Source: Congeria kusceri
Taxonomy: Eukaryota > Mollusca > Bivalvia > Myida > Dreissenidae
DNA: 64,000 nucleotides
Assembly (NCBI GenBank): GCA_027627225.1
Contig: CM051036.1
Span: forward strand, 38,890,426 to 38,954,425
Reading direction: 5' to 3'
Every line of letters begins with the position of its first letter. Position 1 is the stretch's first letter. The position numbers were made by a program, and so were the translations under genes. The notes beneath the pieces are model-generated. The model ran no database searches. It saw nothing but the letters and a program-made list of their open reading frames with translations, and had not been told where the DNA came from. Shown piece after piece: positions 33,260-44,440 of the stretch.

Positions 33260-34870
33260 TGTTAAAGTCCCATTTTGTAATATTGTAGTAATAATCTATA
33301 GCTTCAGCAGGAATGAACAAAATGTAATCCATTAACATCCATATTTGAGACATGTTGTGAGATCATACTAGAAAACACTCGGAGAGTGCAGACCTCTGCC
33401 AAGACAGGTAACCTACTCAACAACTGAAATTTCCAGTGAGGGGTTGCCTCCCTTGCCCTATTTTCCAAATAATAGAGAATTAACAAGAAGGCCTGGAGAT
33501 AGATGGTGATGCAGATCACCACCTTAAATTTTCAATAATTTCTTTATTGGTCCATTTCAAAACAATCCAGAAATTCTGCAAATCTACTCATCACTTTTTG
33601 CACAAAGTTGCTAATGAACTGACAAACAGACAACTGAACTCTAACAAAAACACAATATCTTTTGAGGAGGTAATTAACTAATTACTTACACATGATTCCC
33701 AATTAAGTACTATTTTGTCAGTTAGTGTGTTGCCTTAATATAAGTAAATCAATTTTTTAAAGTTTTTTTTTCAGTGATAACGAGGTAAATATAAAAGTTG
33801 GAAACCAATTTCATTAGATGTACTTATTCATAATTATGGGAAGATGGCATTAGAAAATACAGCTCTTTAAAGTCTAAATATGACATTACTAACTGCTAGC
33901 TGGCTTGACAGTTGGTATTTCTGCCCATAATGCTGACCTTTTGTTTTAACAAAAACATTATTGAGTATCTATCATGCAGGAAGATTGGCTTTTGGAAAGC
34001 CTTATGAAAAAAACATCAGAATAAACCCCAATGGCACAAAACTAAAGAGACAAGAGAGTTAATTGTTACCTTTCAAATCATGCCAATCAACATAATATAC
34101 AGCCATTTTTGGATTTGAATATTAATAGAGTAAGAAACTGTTTTAAAAACAATAAAAAGGGGCATTTCAAAAGCAACAACATAAAACTAACCAAATATGT
34201 AATGTGCATTCAAATTCCAAAAACACCACCAAACAATCAGAAAATCCCACGAATACATGTATGCTAAAAATCTCTTCTAACATTAATAATTTGCATATAT
34301 GCAAACATCACAAGGCACAACTATTTCACATGTTGCTGATAAAGTCCAAAACTGCAAGATAATTTTTCCACAGCATTTACAGCTCCAGATGGTGTATTTC
34401 CAAGGATTTCTTGACAGATCCTTGGATCCCTCAAGATGCTAATCAGCCAGCTAGTTCAACACCCTTCTGTCTTGCAACACAACATAGTATTTAAAAGTAT
34501 TTAACTGTGTTCTTGCTTGGTATTTTAATATTATTTATAATGTTCCCTTTCACATGGGTTTTTGATGTTATTTAAATGATGTTGGACACTTTCAAAAGTT
34601 CTTTTCATGTACTTTATACACATACCCTTTCACATTGCATTTCACTGTAACTAATAGACTACACACATCTTTTCATATAGTATTATAACATCATAATTAT
34701 ACACACTCCCTTTCACATATTAGTATATTAGTGTATTTAATTTAGTTCAGGTTCTTTTTCTCATAGTATTTGAACATAATAATGTACTGTTTTGCACAGT
34801 ATTTATCATAAATAAATATTAAAATGTCTAATAAATATTTGAAGTAAATAATTAATTTTCTCTTTCACCT
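33260..34870. other. Unique AT-rich DNA, faint decayed repeats
   Basis: From ~34540, CCCTTTCACAT-type words recur (34548, 34625, 34690), apparently degraded relatives of the satellite block downstream. No gene. Confidence 0.4.
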
Positions 34871-34877
34871 GCATTTT

Positions 34878-35405
34878 AACAAAAGCTGTTTGTAAAACAG
34901 GTATTTCCCTTCTAGGTTAAAAGCAATCTTTAAAATATCAAGTATGGTGATGATTGGATGAGAACTGTTGGACATACAGAGTGGAAACTGCTAAAAAGGT
35001 CAATTTTTGATAAATCAAGGGCCATAACTCTGCAGTACCTGGGGTGTTTTCAATGATCATCAAACTTGGCGAAGATATTATAACCTCAAACATTTTCATC
35101 AAGCTTACTGAATATTAGATGAAAACTGTTCGAATTAGATGAGAACTGTTAAAGAGCGGAAACAGCAAAAACGGACAATTTTATATAATTCAAGGGACAT
35201 TACTCCACAATTCCTGGGGTGATTTGGGTGATTATCGAACTAAGCCGAGATATTATCCCCACAAACATTTTCAGAAGTTTGGTGAAGATCAGATGAAAAC
35301 TATTGGACACGGACAGCAGAAACAAAAGTGGTCTACCGACCGACCGACTGACAGACCGACATCAGCAAACCAATATACGCCACCATCTTTGATGGCGGGC
35401 ATAAT
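34878..35405. mobile_element. Tandem-core element B, second copy
   Basis: Starts ACAAAAGCTGTTTGTAAAAC with a CTGTTT/AAACAG-type hairpin and ends with a clean hairpin (GCCACCATC-TTT-GATGGCGG) plus GCATAATAA. Three diverged ~160-bp units carry AAGTATGGTGATGATTGGAT, AAGCTTACTGAATATTAGAT and AAGTTTGGTGAAGATCAGAT. A short ACCGACCGACCGACTGAC run precedes the terminal hairpin, as in element F. Confidence 0.75.
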
Positions 35406-36125
35406 AAATAATAATGTACACAATCCCTTTCACAAAATGTTGTAAGGTGATTAATATTCTGTACATTCCTTTTACAATCACTATGCTGCACGAGGGAAAG
35501 TATTTTAAAGCAATATTATATCATGTACATCAAGGGAAAGTATTTTAAAGTAATATTAAATAAAATAATAATGTACACAATCCCTTTCACAAAAAGTTGT
35601 AAGGTGATTAATATTCTGTACATTCCTTTTACAATCACTATGCTGCACGAGGGAAAGTATTTTAAAGCAATATTATATCATGTACATCAAGGGAAAGTAT
35701 TTTAACGTAATATTAAATAAATTACATCAAGGGAAGGTATTAAAAAGTAATATTAAGTCATGTACATCAAGGGAAAGTCTTTAAAATAATATTAAATCAT
35801 GTACATCAACGGAAAGTATTTAAAAGTAACACTAAATCATGTACATCAAGGGAAAGTATTTTAAAGTAATATTAAATCATGTACATCAAGGGAAAGTATT
35901 TTAAAGTAATATTAAATCATGTACATCAAGGTAAAGTATTTTAAAGTAATATTAAATCATGTACATCAAGGGAAGGTATTTAAAAGTAATATTAAATCAT
36001 GGACATCATGGGAAAGTATTTAAAAGTAACACAAAATCATGTACATCAAGGGAAAGTATTTAAAAGTAACACTTAATTATGTACATCAAGGGAAATTATT
36101 TTAAAGTAATATTAAATCATGTACT
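35403..36125. repeat. 40-bp satellite plus ~162-bp duplication
   Basis: The 40-bp unit ATCATGTACATCAAGGGAAA + GTATTTTAAAGTAATATTAA repeats about fourteen times between ~35515 and 36125 with scattered changes. The first part is a larger duplication: the stretch from AATAATGTACACAATCCCTT at ~35408 recurs at ~35566. It lies directly against the end of element B. Confidence 0.88.
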
Positions 36126-36585
36126 TGTTCCTTTTCACAATAAGTAATTAAACAACCTAATTACTGTTCCTATACTTGTTATATACACAGATTTAATTAA
36201 TATTTATGACTTTCAGTGAAATTTTGTGACTTTTTGTATTTGTGCACTCCATCAAAAATACATACAGGTAATAATAGTGCATTATCATATGAATTTGAAA
36301 GGATTATATTAATTATACATGTGAATTTTGTCTGTTAAACATTTATTTAAGTACACTTTGTAATAGTTTTGTGAATATCCTTTATTTCATACTTTACAAA
36401 TAACTGAAACAAAACATACTGACATTGAATAGCTATTCACAACCTGTATTAGCATATTTACAAAATTAAATTCTCGCTTTCCATGAAAAATCTAAATCCA
36501 CCAATTTAATGCCATGTTATCCAATGTACCTTTTTTTTTTCACAAATTCCACCAACAGGTTTTTAGACAAATATTTAAATACTGG
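36126..36585. other. No feature seen
   Basis: AT-rich unique sequence. Confidence 0.4.
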
Positions 36586-36587
36586 AA

Positions 36588-36765
36588 ATTCCCTCCAAGT
36601 GAAGCTAGAGGCTTCAAACAAATCAGTCCATTCAATAAAGGGATTGATCAATGAGATCATTTAGGTTTGACCCTTATCAGAATCCCCTTCTAGCCCCTGA
36701 TAATCACAACTTGGGGCCCATAAAACCATAAACCCCACCTTTTGAATAATAAGGCCAAACTTTAT
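36588..36765. other. Complex unique block, candidate conserved non-coding element
   Basis: Mixed-composition block (GTGAAGCTAGAGGCTTC, GGGATTGATCAATGAGATCA, CCCCTGATAATCACAACTTG) set in AT-rich DNA; no open frame, no repeat. Confidence 0.3.
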
Positions 36766-38400
36766 TAGAAAATTGGTTTAGAAAATAAGGGTTTTTAAAA
36801 ATTATGCATAAATAAATCAAACAACAAATACAAAATGCAACAATAGTGAGTGGGAAGCATTTGTATTCAACGAAAATTAACCAACTTTAGTTTCTGTTTT
36901 AATCTTTTATAATATTTTATATGAAAACAATGACTACCAATTATTAAAATTAAATAAATAATTAACAGTAAATGAATTATTTAACTGCATATTAATTTGT
37001 TAACCGCGCATAAATTATTTAACTGCATAATACATGAAACTTCATAGTCACCATTAAATTTTGTCAATTTTCTTGCAGATATATAGCAGCAAAAATTCCT
37101 TTTTCTCATAAAATAACTGAAAAATAAATACAGTAAATAAAAGTAATTAATAACAGTAATACCAAATACCTGCTTTGTAACAAATAAATTCCTTGTCAGT
37201 TCAAGTATTCCTAGTCTAAATCAATGAAGGTTTCATTTACAAACTGACTGCAACATCTTCCAACGTTTACTTGGCCTTTATGACTTTCTAAATATTGTCA
37301 CAGAGTGATATAAAAGCAAATTTCCTTGGCTGATAATGAGATAATAAAAGATTTGTTGAGACTTCTACACAATCGATCTTGTATACATCCAAGAGAAATT
37401 AAACACTTGCCTATTCACAGATAACCATTTGTAAATCAAATATCGGTAACAATAAACGGGGACATTTTCTAAATGGCCGATCTATGCTGGCAATAACTCA
37501 TGTGAACAGTAAAAACAATGCAATCTTTGCAACAATTTGTCCTGTAAAAATTCCAAAGGGACGTTACTTTGCTTAAAAATTTGTAGATTTTTACCAATGA
37601 CAACACAATATTTAATATTAAGTTTACAAGGTGTCTATTTGCTTTTCGTTGTATTTCCATTAAAACTATCATTTATAATATATTATAAAAGTGTTGTCAA
37701 AGCATTTTTCTTTAGAACGCATCAGTTCCTCATGTCAGAACATAGCAAATAATTATGTACTTAGTAAGAAGTGATTTACAGTGAAAGTTCAAGTACTAAC
37801 CCTTCAGAATATTGCAGTATATCCAACACATTAAATAGTGCCACTAAATTGCCACTAAAAACTGTCATTTACTGAAATACTATAACAAATTCAATTTTTT
37901 TTCCACAATTCCTGATAATTCTTGAAATTCTTAAAATGTTCAAGATTCCTTATATTTTAAAGAGTTTAAATTCAAGCCTTACTTACCATATTCAAAAAGT
38001 TATTTCCAAACAATTTCAAAGCAAAGTGCAACACATTAATTCCTGTAAATTTAATTGAAATCATTGAGAGCTACATTAACTCCACTTAAAGTCATCCAAT
38101 TAACACATGGCATTTATTCTTCAATTCTATTAAACAAGGAAATCAAGTGATATTTTTTAATTCTTCTATGAAAATGAGAATAAAAGTTCAAGATTGCCTT
38201 AAAACACTTGTTCACAAGCAGCCTCAAAACGATCCCAAAATTTGTTAACCAATAAAATCTGCAGTATATCACTTTTCCAAACCAGCTTGAAATCTCTATC
38301 ACTCAGAGGCCTGACTACAGATTAGAAAGCATTTCGGCTACACAGACTCCCTTCACATTGATATCTCTCTATCTTAAAAAAGCACCAATAAAAACAACAG
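36766..38400. other. No gene seen
   Basis: AT-rich with many AATTA words; nothing specific. Confidence 0.4.
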
Positions 38401-38404
38401 AAGT

Positions 38405-38905
38405 AAAGTTGGGGTAATTACCCACTGTGTTTGATTCCCTCCTCTTTTTGAAAGCTGCCATCCCACCAGCCAATAAATCATAATTTACCACAGATAAAAC
38501 ACATTTAAATAGATTTGCATTAATGCTTAACATCAACATATTATTTTAATATATATATTTTGTATAAGAAAAAAATGCTCAGCACATCATCAATGCTTGA
38601 TTAAGACGAGTGTATCAGTATTCCAAATCAACGAGCTTCAGTTTGTAGAGCGTCACAAGTAGAAATGTTGAACAGCAGGCAGTTAAGGCGGGCCAAAATC
38701 TTCTATTCACCATGGCAATAATTATGAGGAGGCCGGGTAAATCTCTCATTAACAGTGTATAGCTGATATCGGAAAAATATAAAAACACCAGCTCTCTGCC
38801 TCTTGCCCTGTTGCCATCTAAAAAGGATGTCTCGCTCAATCTTTTGGAAGAAAGTGACAACTGTGGCGTGATATGACTGTGATGTTTAATTCACAACTGT
38901 TGCAC
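38405..38905. other. Complex unique block, candidate conserved non-coding element
   Basis: Mixed-composition sequence (GGGGTAATTACCCACTGTG, CCATGGCAATAATTATGAGG, AAAAGGATGTCTCGCTC, GGCGTGATATGACTG). A minus-strand frame of 81 codons at 38615-38860 has no recognised domain. Regulatory texture only. Confidence 0.3.
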
Positions 38906-39227
38906 GAGTATTAAGGAGTATAAGAAATGAACAAGAGATTGAATGCTGGACATTTTATTTTGAATACACTTCACAATGTTTCCATACTGTGTTCAGCCTT
39001 TTGTTTGTGGGACATACAAACACATTCTTTAAAACATAAGTCCTAGTCCATCATCTTAAACTATTTTCACTTTTTTAAATTTAACTATCAGTGCTTTTGT
39101 AAAGTATTAAAGACACATATATAAAACCTACTTTGTACTTTGAACTGAAGGAGTACTGGTAGAATTTGTCAGAACACTGAAATTAATTTTTTTTTGCAAG
39201 ATGACTCGTATACATGTGCAACAAACA
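38906..39227. other. No feature seen
   Basis: AT-rich spacer. Confidence 0.4.
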
Positions 39228-39455
39228 AGCAATAGTTGAGCCTTTCTTGATATCTAAACCAAACACAGTTATTTCCCTTGGATATGCAGTGCACATGTGC
39301 AAGGGAAAGATAATCCACAGTTCTGTTACATAATGTGCAAAATTAAGAATCCATTATAATATAGTTCAGCGTTTCTTGAAATCTGAATGCAACACAATTA
39401 TCTCCCTTTAGTTAGTAATCTTTATGTTCAAGGGAAGATAATCCTAATCTCTGAT
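39228..39455. repeat. Diverged ~130-bp tandem duplication with AAGGGARATAA hairpins
   Basis: TTGAGCCTTTCTTGATATCT... and GTTCAGCGTTTCTTGAAATC... begin two related units. In each, TTATYTCCCTT is followed ~45 bp later by AAGGGAAGATAA-type sequence, allowing a stem. Probably a small decayed transposon core. Confidence 0.55.
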
Positions 39456-39546
39456 TCAATTCTGTGAATCTAATTGGTCTACTGTTACAGCCAACAAGAG
39501 TTTCAAATCAAAACAGGTATTAACTAACACATTTTTGGCAAATTAT

Positions 39547-39683
39547 TACAATTGAGGCGCGTCGTGAGAAACCGGACTTAATGCATTTGCGTAAAGTGTT
39601 GTCCCAGATTAGCCTGTGCAGTCCGCACGGGCTAATCCAGGACGGCACTAAGTCCGGTTTTCCCACGACGCGCCTCAATTGTA
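39547..39683. mobile_element. Dispersed inverted-repeat element, copy 7, one-hairpin form
   Basis: The ends TACAATTGAGGCGCGTCGTG and CACGACGCGCCTCAATTGTA are perfect 20-bp inverted repeats, the best preserved in the window. One internal hairpin (GATTAGCCTGTGC / GCACGGGCTAATC, one mismatch) remains. At 137 bp it is the short class. Confidence 0.9.
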
Positions 39684-39730
39684 TTATAATTGTATTTGAG
39701 CAACATGTATAAGCAATGTGTTTAATAATG

Positions 39731-40038
39731 TGAAATTTGTGGCGGATCCGTGGTCTAGTGGTAACGCACTGGCTTCACAACCCAGGGGTGGCAAGTTCGA
39801 GCCCACGCTACACCCTAACCTACCAACTTGTCTTTCGCATGAGATGTTAAACGGAGGTACAGTGTACTAGGTGCTTCACATCAAGCACTAAAAGACCCAG
39901 GGTCGCCTCTGGCACGAAGCGTCTCATGTATCTTGCACTATCCCCGTAACCCAACTAACGAGTCTTCTGGGGGCGATGACCATATGGGAGAAAATCCCGG
40001 TGCACTCGATAAAAAATGTACTACACACACATGAAATT
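39731..40038 (+). mobile_element. tRNA-derived SINE (family 2)
   Basis: Starts GGCGGATCCGTGGTCTAGTG (A-box TGGTCTAGTGGTAACGC) with B-box AAGTTCGAGCCC. The body includes CACTAAAAGACCCAGGGTCG, GTCTTCTGGGGGCGATG and GGTGCACTCGATAAAAAATG, and the tail is (AC)n. TGAAATT at 39731-39737 and 40032-40038 is a possible target duplication. Confidence 0.85.
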
Positions 40039-40485
40039 CACTTTTAGTTTCTGTATGTAACAAAGATTAAAAAAATGGTTGTTTTTTATTATATTACTTA
40101 TAAAAAGCAACCAGATTAAATTAACTATGTTATATAAGAAAACAAAACAAAACAAGATAACAAAAATACACCACAATTTTCACAAAGCAAGTTTCACAAT
40201 TAATAGATCGAACAAGAACAGATGTCTCAGTTACTTCATTATGTATGCACAGGACTATAACCTACATTATATTAATTATGCACCCTTCCTTAAAACACAT
40301 AATCTACGTAATAAAACTTAGAAAATAAAACTAAAATTCAAACATACCAATAACAATGACGTCCAAATCTGCCGGCACTTTCAGAAAAAATTACAGAACC
40401 AGTTAACACCATAATCCTTTGGTGTTTATTTTAACCTTTATTACATATTCAACCTAGACCATGGAAGGAGGAAATATTGTTTAGA
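40039..40485. other. No feature seen
   Basis: AT-rich; the 80-codon frame here is lysine/asparagine-rich noise. Confidence 0.4.
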
Positions 40486-40487
40486 AT

Positions 40488-40775
40488 GCGATCAATTAAT
40501 TAACAGTGTTCTGATAATAAAGGTCGGAATAATTCTGTATCCAAGTGTTCACAAGCTAATTACCTTTTCTGATAATGAAAAACTTGATCAATAAATGTTG
40601 ATTGGTTAGGCCACGTTGATAAGCGTTGATTAAAAATATCTAATTAACGCTGCCTATGAAACCTTACAAAATAATGCCCAGTGCCAGTATTGCCAGATTA
40701 TCTACTTTTCTCTTAATTAAGGGAAACTCTGCCAAACAAGGAAGCCGCTATAAATCAAGGGTGTGGTGAAATTTT
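40488..40775. other. Complex unique block, candidate conserved non-coding element
   Basis: TAATTA and GATAA words (AATTAATTAACAGTG, GCTAATTACC, ATCTAATTAACGCTG) in a repeat-free block of mixed composition. Confidence 0.35.
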
Positions 40776-41093
40776 CAAGAGAACGTTTGTTTCATTTTTA
40801 ACACTTGTGAAGATCTACAAATAATAAATTTTTACACATTTTGCAAAAGCTTACTTTTTATGGTTTACTTAGATACTGACACTGAGACAGCATTGAGTTT
40901 TTGTGTAAGTAAAAGAATGACTAAAACCATTATTTCTTTCAAAAAGCTTCGTACATATCTAAGCTTGTCAAAGTCTTAAAGGCACTTGCTCACTGATCTG
41001 AAAATTGTTAAATTTCAAATTTTGGCTCACTAATAATTAACAGAATAATACATTTTATCCAGGAGAACAGTGCTGAATGATACACATGTATTT
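40776..41093. other. AT-rich spacer with an isolated element end
   Basis: TTAAAGGCACTTGCTCACTG at ~40977 resembles the left terminus of the elements at 41094 and 62479 and may be an orphan end. Confidence 0.4.
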
Positions 41094-41558
41094 AAACGGA
41101 CCTGTTCACAGATTGGCAAATTGACGATTTTTAGATTTTTTGTTATAGATCTCAAAAAGAAAAATACATCACGTATATACACGCGAAATTACACTCCTGA
41201 GCAGGAAAATTTATTCAAGATATTGAGTCGTTTATGAAGAATCATCATTTGAAACAGATAAAATTATAAAGCGTTTGTAACTCTTTTCCTCAGTATTTTG
41301 AAAAACTTGTGTATCACTTACATAGCGTTAAAAATACGCTCAAACAGTCGACAGTTCGAATGGCTGAGTGGGTAAGGCGCCAGTCTGTTTTGATCCCGAC
41401 TGTCGCAGGTTTGAGTCCCAGCGAAAGCAAATGTTTTAATCTACGTTTAATTTCTTAATATAAGATTTGTTTTTGTTAGTCTAGATGCTTTACTTGTTGC
41501 AGTTAAGATAATAAAGATCTTTTTTTTTAAATACGAAAATCTGTGAACAAGTTCCTTT
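41094..41558. mobile_element. TIR element carrying a tRNA-like module
   Basis: Left end AAACGGACCTGTTCACAGAT and right end ATCTGTGAACAAGTTCCTTT are inverted with three mismatches over 21 bp. Inside, at ~41353-41435, lies a tRNA-like segment: A-box TGGCTGAGTGGGTAAGGCG and B-box-like GGTTTGAGTCC. The T-stem does not pair, so it is not a working tRNA. A DNA transposon with an internal pol III-type module is unusual; it may be a SINE captured by the element. Confidence 0.6.
41353..41435 (+). pseudogene. tRNA-like (Ser/Leu-type D-arm) pseudogene
   Basis: TGGCTGAGTGGGTAAGGCG resembles the D-arm of tRNA-Ser/Leu, and CGCAGGTTTGAGTCCCAGCG the T-arm. The 5-bp T-stem and acceptor stem fail to pair, so I call a tRNA-derived relic. 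Confidence 0.5.
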
Positions 41559-41844
41559 CAGGAATTGATGTTAAGTAAAGTTCAACAAATTATAAATTGT
41601 TAAGTGGAACAACTTTCGAAGAACAAAACCTAGATTCTTGTCATTGATATGTCTGCAACCCATGTTTTACTTTCATTACATGAAAATATTCCATACAGTA
41701 AACATGTCTCTCGCCCAGTCACATTGGTTACCAAACCAGACTTGACCCTGTGGTTGTAGGTTTGATGATCCTCATACCGTCACAACTTTTTGGTGATTCA
41801 CATTTTGGACTAAATTAGTCTTATCTTCTGTTATGCAATTAACC
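41559..41844. other. No feature seen
   Basis: Unique spacer. Confidence 0.4.
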
Positions 41845-41845
41845 A

Positions 41846-42155
41846 CATCCTACTGTAGAGTTTATCCCGGGGACCCCCCTCCTCCTTCACACCCACCCAC
41901 CCAAAGTGCACAGGGTAGTCATGTCCTTCCATTGGATTTATCCTGGGATCCACTCTCCCCCTCACACCCAAACACAATGTGTAGCCATGTCCTACTGTAC
42001 GGTGTTCCCCTGGATCTCCCCTTTCTCCAGTTGGGGTCAGTCATATTGTCTGGCTGCTCCCACCCCTCAATACCACCCAGAGTGAGCAGCCAATTGTCCT
42101 ACCAAAGGGTTTTCCCTTCAATTCCTGCTCCTCCTATTCCCCATGTCCCACTATT
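41846..42155. repeat. C-rich degenerate minisatellite (~65-75 bp units)
   Basis: Units beginning CATGTCCTACTGTA or TCATGTCCTTCCATT and continuing TTTATCCYGGGAYCC and CTCCCCCTCACACCC recur about four times with strong strand asymmetry (C/T on plus). It opens a 108-codon proline-rich frame which is an artefact of composition. Confidence 0.6.
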
Positions 42156-42898
42156 ATAGGGATTGAACGGTGCCCGGCCAATTTTTTATCGACCTCCCTG
42201 ACCCCTCAAACTTTGACGGGCGATGTTCGATAAGCAAAGTTTTTAGCTGCCACCGCCTGATTGCAGCTGCTGCCTGGCAGGCACAGTCTGATTTTGCCCG
42301 ATTTTAGGTTAAGCAGATGCTATCCGGCGGCACTTCCTTATTTCAGAGGCATAACAAAAAACATGTCTTACCTAAGGGTTGCCACCAGCCCCACCCCTCT
42401 TGTCAGAAAAAAATAGAATCAAGTAAACATGGCAAAAATATGTAAATTTGCATCTACATAACTGAATTTCTGCTTATTTAAACAACACACGTGGTGCTAG
42501 GTCACAAAGAAGTGCTTAATGTGCATCACACTGTAGTTCCCAGTGACTGACAGGATTGGATTACGAAACAATGAATAGTTTGGCATTAAAATAATATGAT
42601 TCTCATAGTTATTAACAACAAATTTACACATTGGCAAAAATGTGACAACAGGCTGAAATAAGTTGACAACACCCAGCATGACCTTGTGAAATAACAATTA
42701 AATAATTAACAACCATTAGAACGTTTGGGTGTGTTTCAACACTGAACCGAGGAAAACATGCTTGCAACATAATACACAGAGATAGACAGATATTGAACAA
42801 TGTGGTAAAAAAAAAAGATAAATTCAAAGTTTGGTTGAGAGGCTCAATATGTAGACTAATATTGTACATAATTGGGTTCTACAGAAGTCAACAACCAA
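42156..42898. other. No gene seen
   Basis: 42170-42350 is relatively GC-rich (GGTGCCCGGCCAATTTTTTA, GCAGCTGCTGCCTGGCAGGC) but unassigned; the rest is AT-rich. Confidence 0.4.
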
Positions 42899-44216
42899 TT
42901 ATGCAGGGTTTCCCGCAGGCCTGTTTCGCTTGTCGGGCCCGACATGCGTTCAAAGCAGTTAGTCATTTGCCGACATTCTTAAATAACGCCAACATGCTTT
43001 AATTTTCAAAGTGACAACCCTTAATCCCTTTATCTATTACACCAATCTTTAATCACAGGGCCATAAACGAACGCCGTATTGATCGATAAGGTCTAACTAC
43101 CAACAGTGTTATTGACAAGTGACTGAACTGTGTAGTCCCGCCCACAACGATCTCATTAGCCAATCCAATACCTTACTATCAACTAAAAACGTGTTTAACA
43201 ACAAAAACTAGCGTTGACGGGAAAAGTGAACAGCCATTTTAAGACATTTGATTATTATATTTAACGTTTTATTTATCCCCGTAATTTCCTTATCCATTTC
43301 ACAAATTTACAATCAAAATTATGGAAACGAATAATATAATATTCAGCCTCATTTTCAAACACAATTTACCTTCGTCAAACATAATTTTGTTCTCATAAAC
43401 ACTGCAATTAAGCACCTGACCATTATATGCACGTTTTTCATGAGGCATCCGTGACCTTGTGCATAGCGATTTGCACGCGCTTTTGTAGCAAACACGCTTT
43501 TTACATGGAGATACAGGCCTGTATTTTATGTCGATTAGGAACCGGCATTTGTTTGGCTTTTAGTGTCCGCAATGTCCGCATGTAGTATAACTGATATTAA
43601 GTATTGATTTCTTTTGCATCCGAAAACAATTAATGAAATAATAAACAGTTTTTGAAAAATTCAACAAATCTGAATACCATGTATGATTGAAAATTAATTG
43701 CATAAAAAATGCAGCCTAGTATGTTGATGTACACAGCCTCCAAAGTATTTATGTCAACATGTTTTTATTCAATTAAGAAAACCGCGGTAGTTGCGATTTT
43801 AGTAGGAGAAATATTTTTAATAGTTTTATTTTTATAAAAGTAAGAATTCCCAAATTAAAGATAATGCAAAGAGAGGTGCTGGTCGAGAAATAGGCGAGGT
43901 AGTTTAAGCGATAAAGGGCGGTAGTTAAAGCGATACTGCCGATTATATAGCCGCCGGGATTTTGAACAATGTAGCCGATTTCGGAAAGGAGGGGTCTAGC
44001 GATGCGACCGATTTTGGGGAGTTGTATTCGAACGGTGCAGCCAATTTCGGGGGTGGGGTTGAAGCTGATTTCGCGGAGCTGGGGTGGGGTGATGCGGCCT
44101 ATTTCTAAGAGGTGGGGGTCAAACGCAGCGGCTGATTTCAGGGTGGGGGCTAAGGGGTCGGATTGGAACGACATATCGACATGCCTTCAGGAAATCCTGC
44201 GGGAAACCCTGTTATG
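42899..44216. mobile_element. hAT-like element, long form (1308 bp) with TTATG duplication
   Basis: The ends CAGGGTTTCCCGCAGG and CCTGCGGGAAACCCTG are perfect 16-bp inverted repeats at 42904 and 44211. TTATG flanks both sides (42899-42903, 44212-44216). CAGGG-type termini recall hAT elements, though their usual duplication is 8 bp, so the superfamily is uncertain. The interior has no transposase frame; a 133-codon minus-strand frame reflects the internal minisatellite. A 0.24-kb relative sits at 63532-63775. Confidence 0.8.
43905..44162. repeat. GC-rich ~33-bp minisatellite inside the hAT-like element
   Basis: About seven diverged units of the type GCNGCCGATTTCGGGGAG + GTGGGGTC + AANCGAT. 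Strong G-richness on the plus strand contrasts with the AT-rich remainder of the element. Confidence 0.7.
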
Positions 44217-44239
44217 GTAATAATTAGTATAGCACGTCA

Positions 44240-44425
44240 TAAGGTAAGTTTGGGATTATTATTGAGTCAGAGGCAAGTCGAGGCTAGTGTACTGTACAAT
44301 ATATCGCTAAGTAATTATTCCGCATCTGACTCAGCATTAACTTGTACAGGAGTAACATTGCGTACATTCGTGGTGGGCATCAACTACCACTCTGCGCAAC
44401 TACGCAAAGATACGCTGAGTTAAGC
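44240..44425. repeat. Second copy of the AP-1-bearing unknown repeat
   Basis: ATTGAGTCAGAGGC near 44260 and CATCTGACTCAGC near 44323 are inverted. GTGGGCATCAACTACCACTC follows near 44371, whereas in the 25.9-kb copy this module lies between the two AP-1 words. It is adjacent to the hAT-like element. Confidence 0.5.
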
Positions 44426-44440
44426 TCATCAATTGAATAA

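Noticed and set aside
35515..36125. CRISPR array
   Set aside because: Regular 40-bp units are contiguous with no unique spacers, in eukaryotic DNA; it is a satellite. The same holds for the 31-, 72- and 112-bp arrays.
41353..41435. Functional tRNA-Ser/Leu gene
   Set aside because: A- and B-box-like words are present, but acceptor and T stems do not pair and no clean anticodon loop is seen.
43773..44174. 133-residue minus-strand protein
   Set aside because: Mostly translation of a degenerate 33-bp minisatellite inside a transposon; no known domain.
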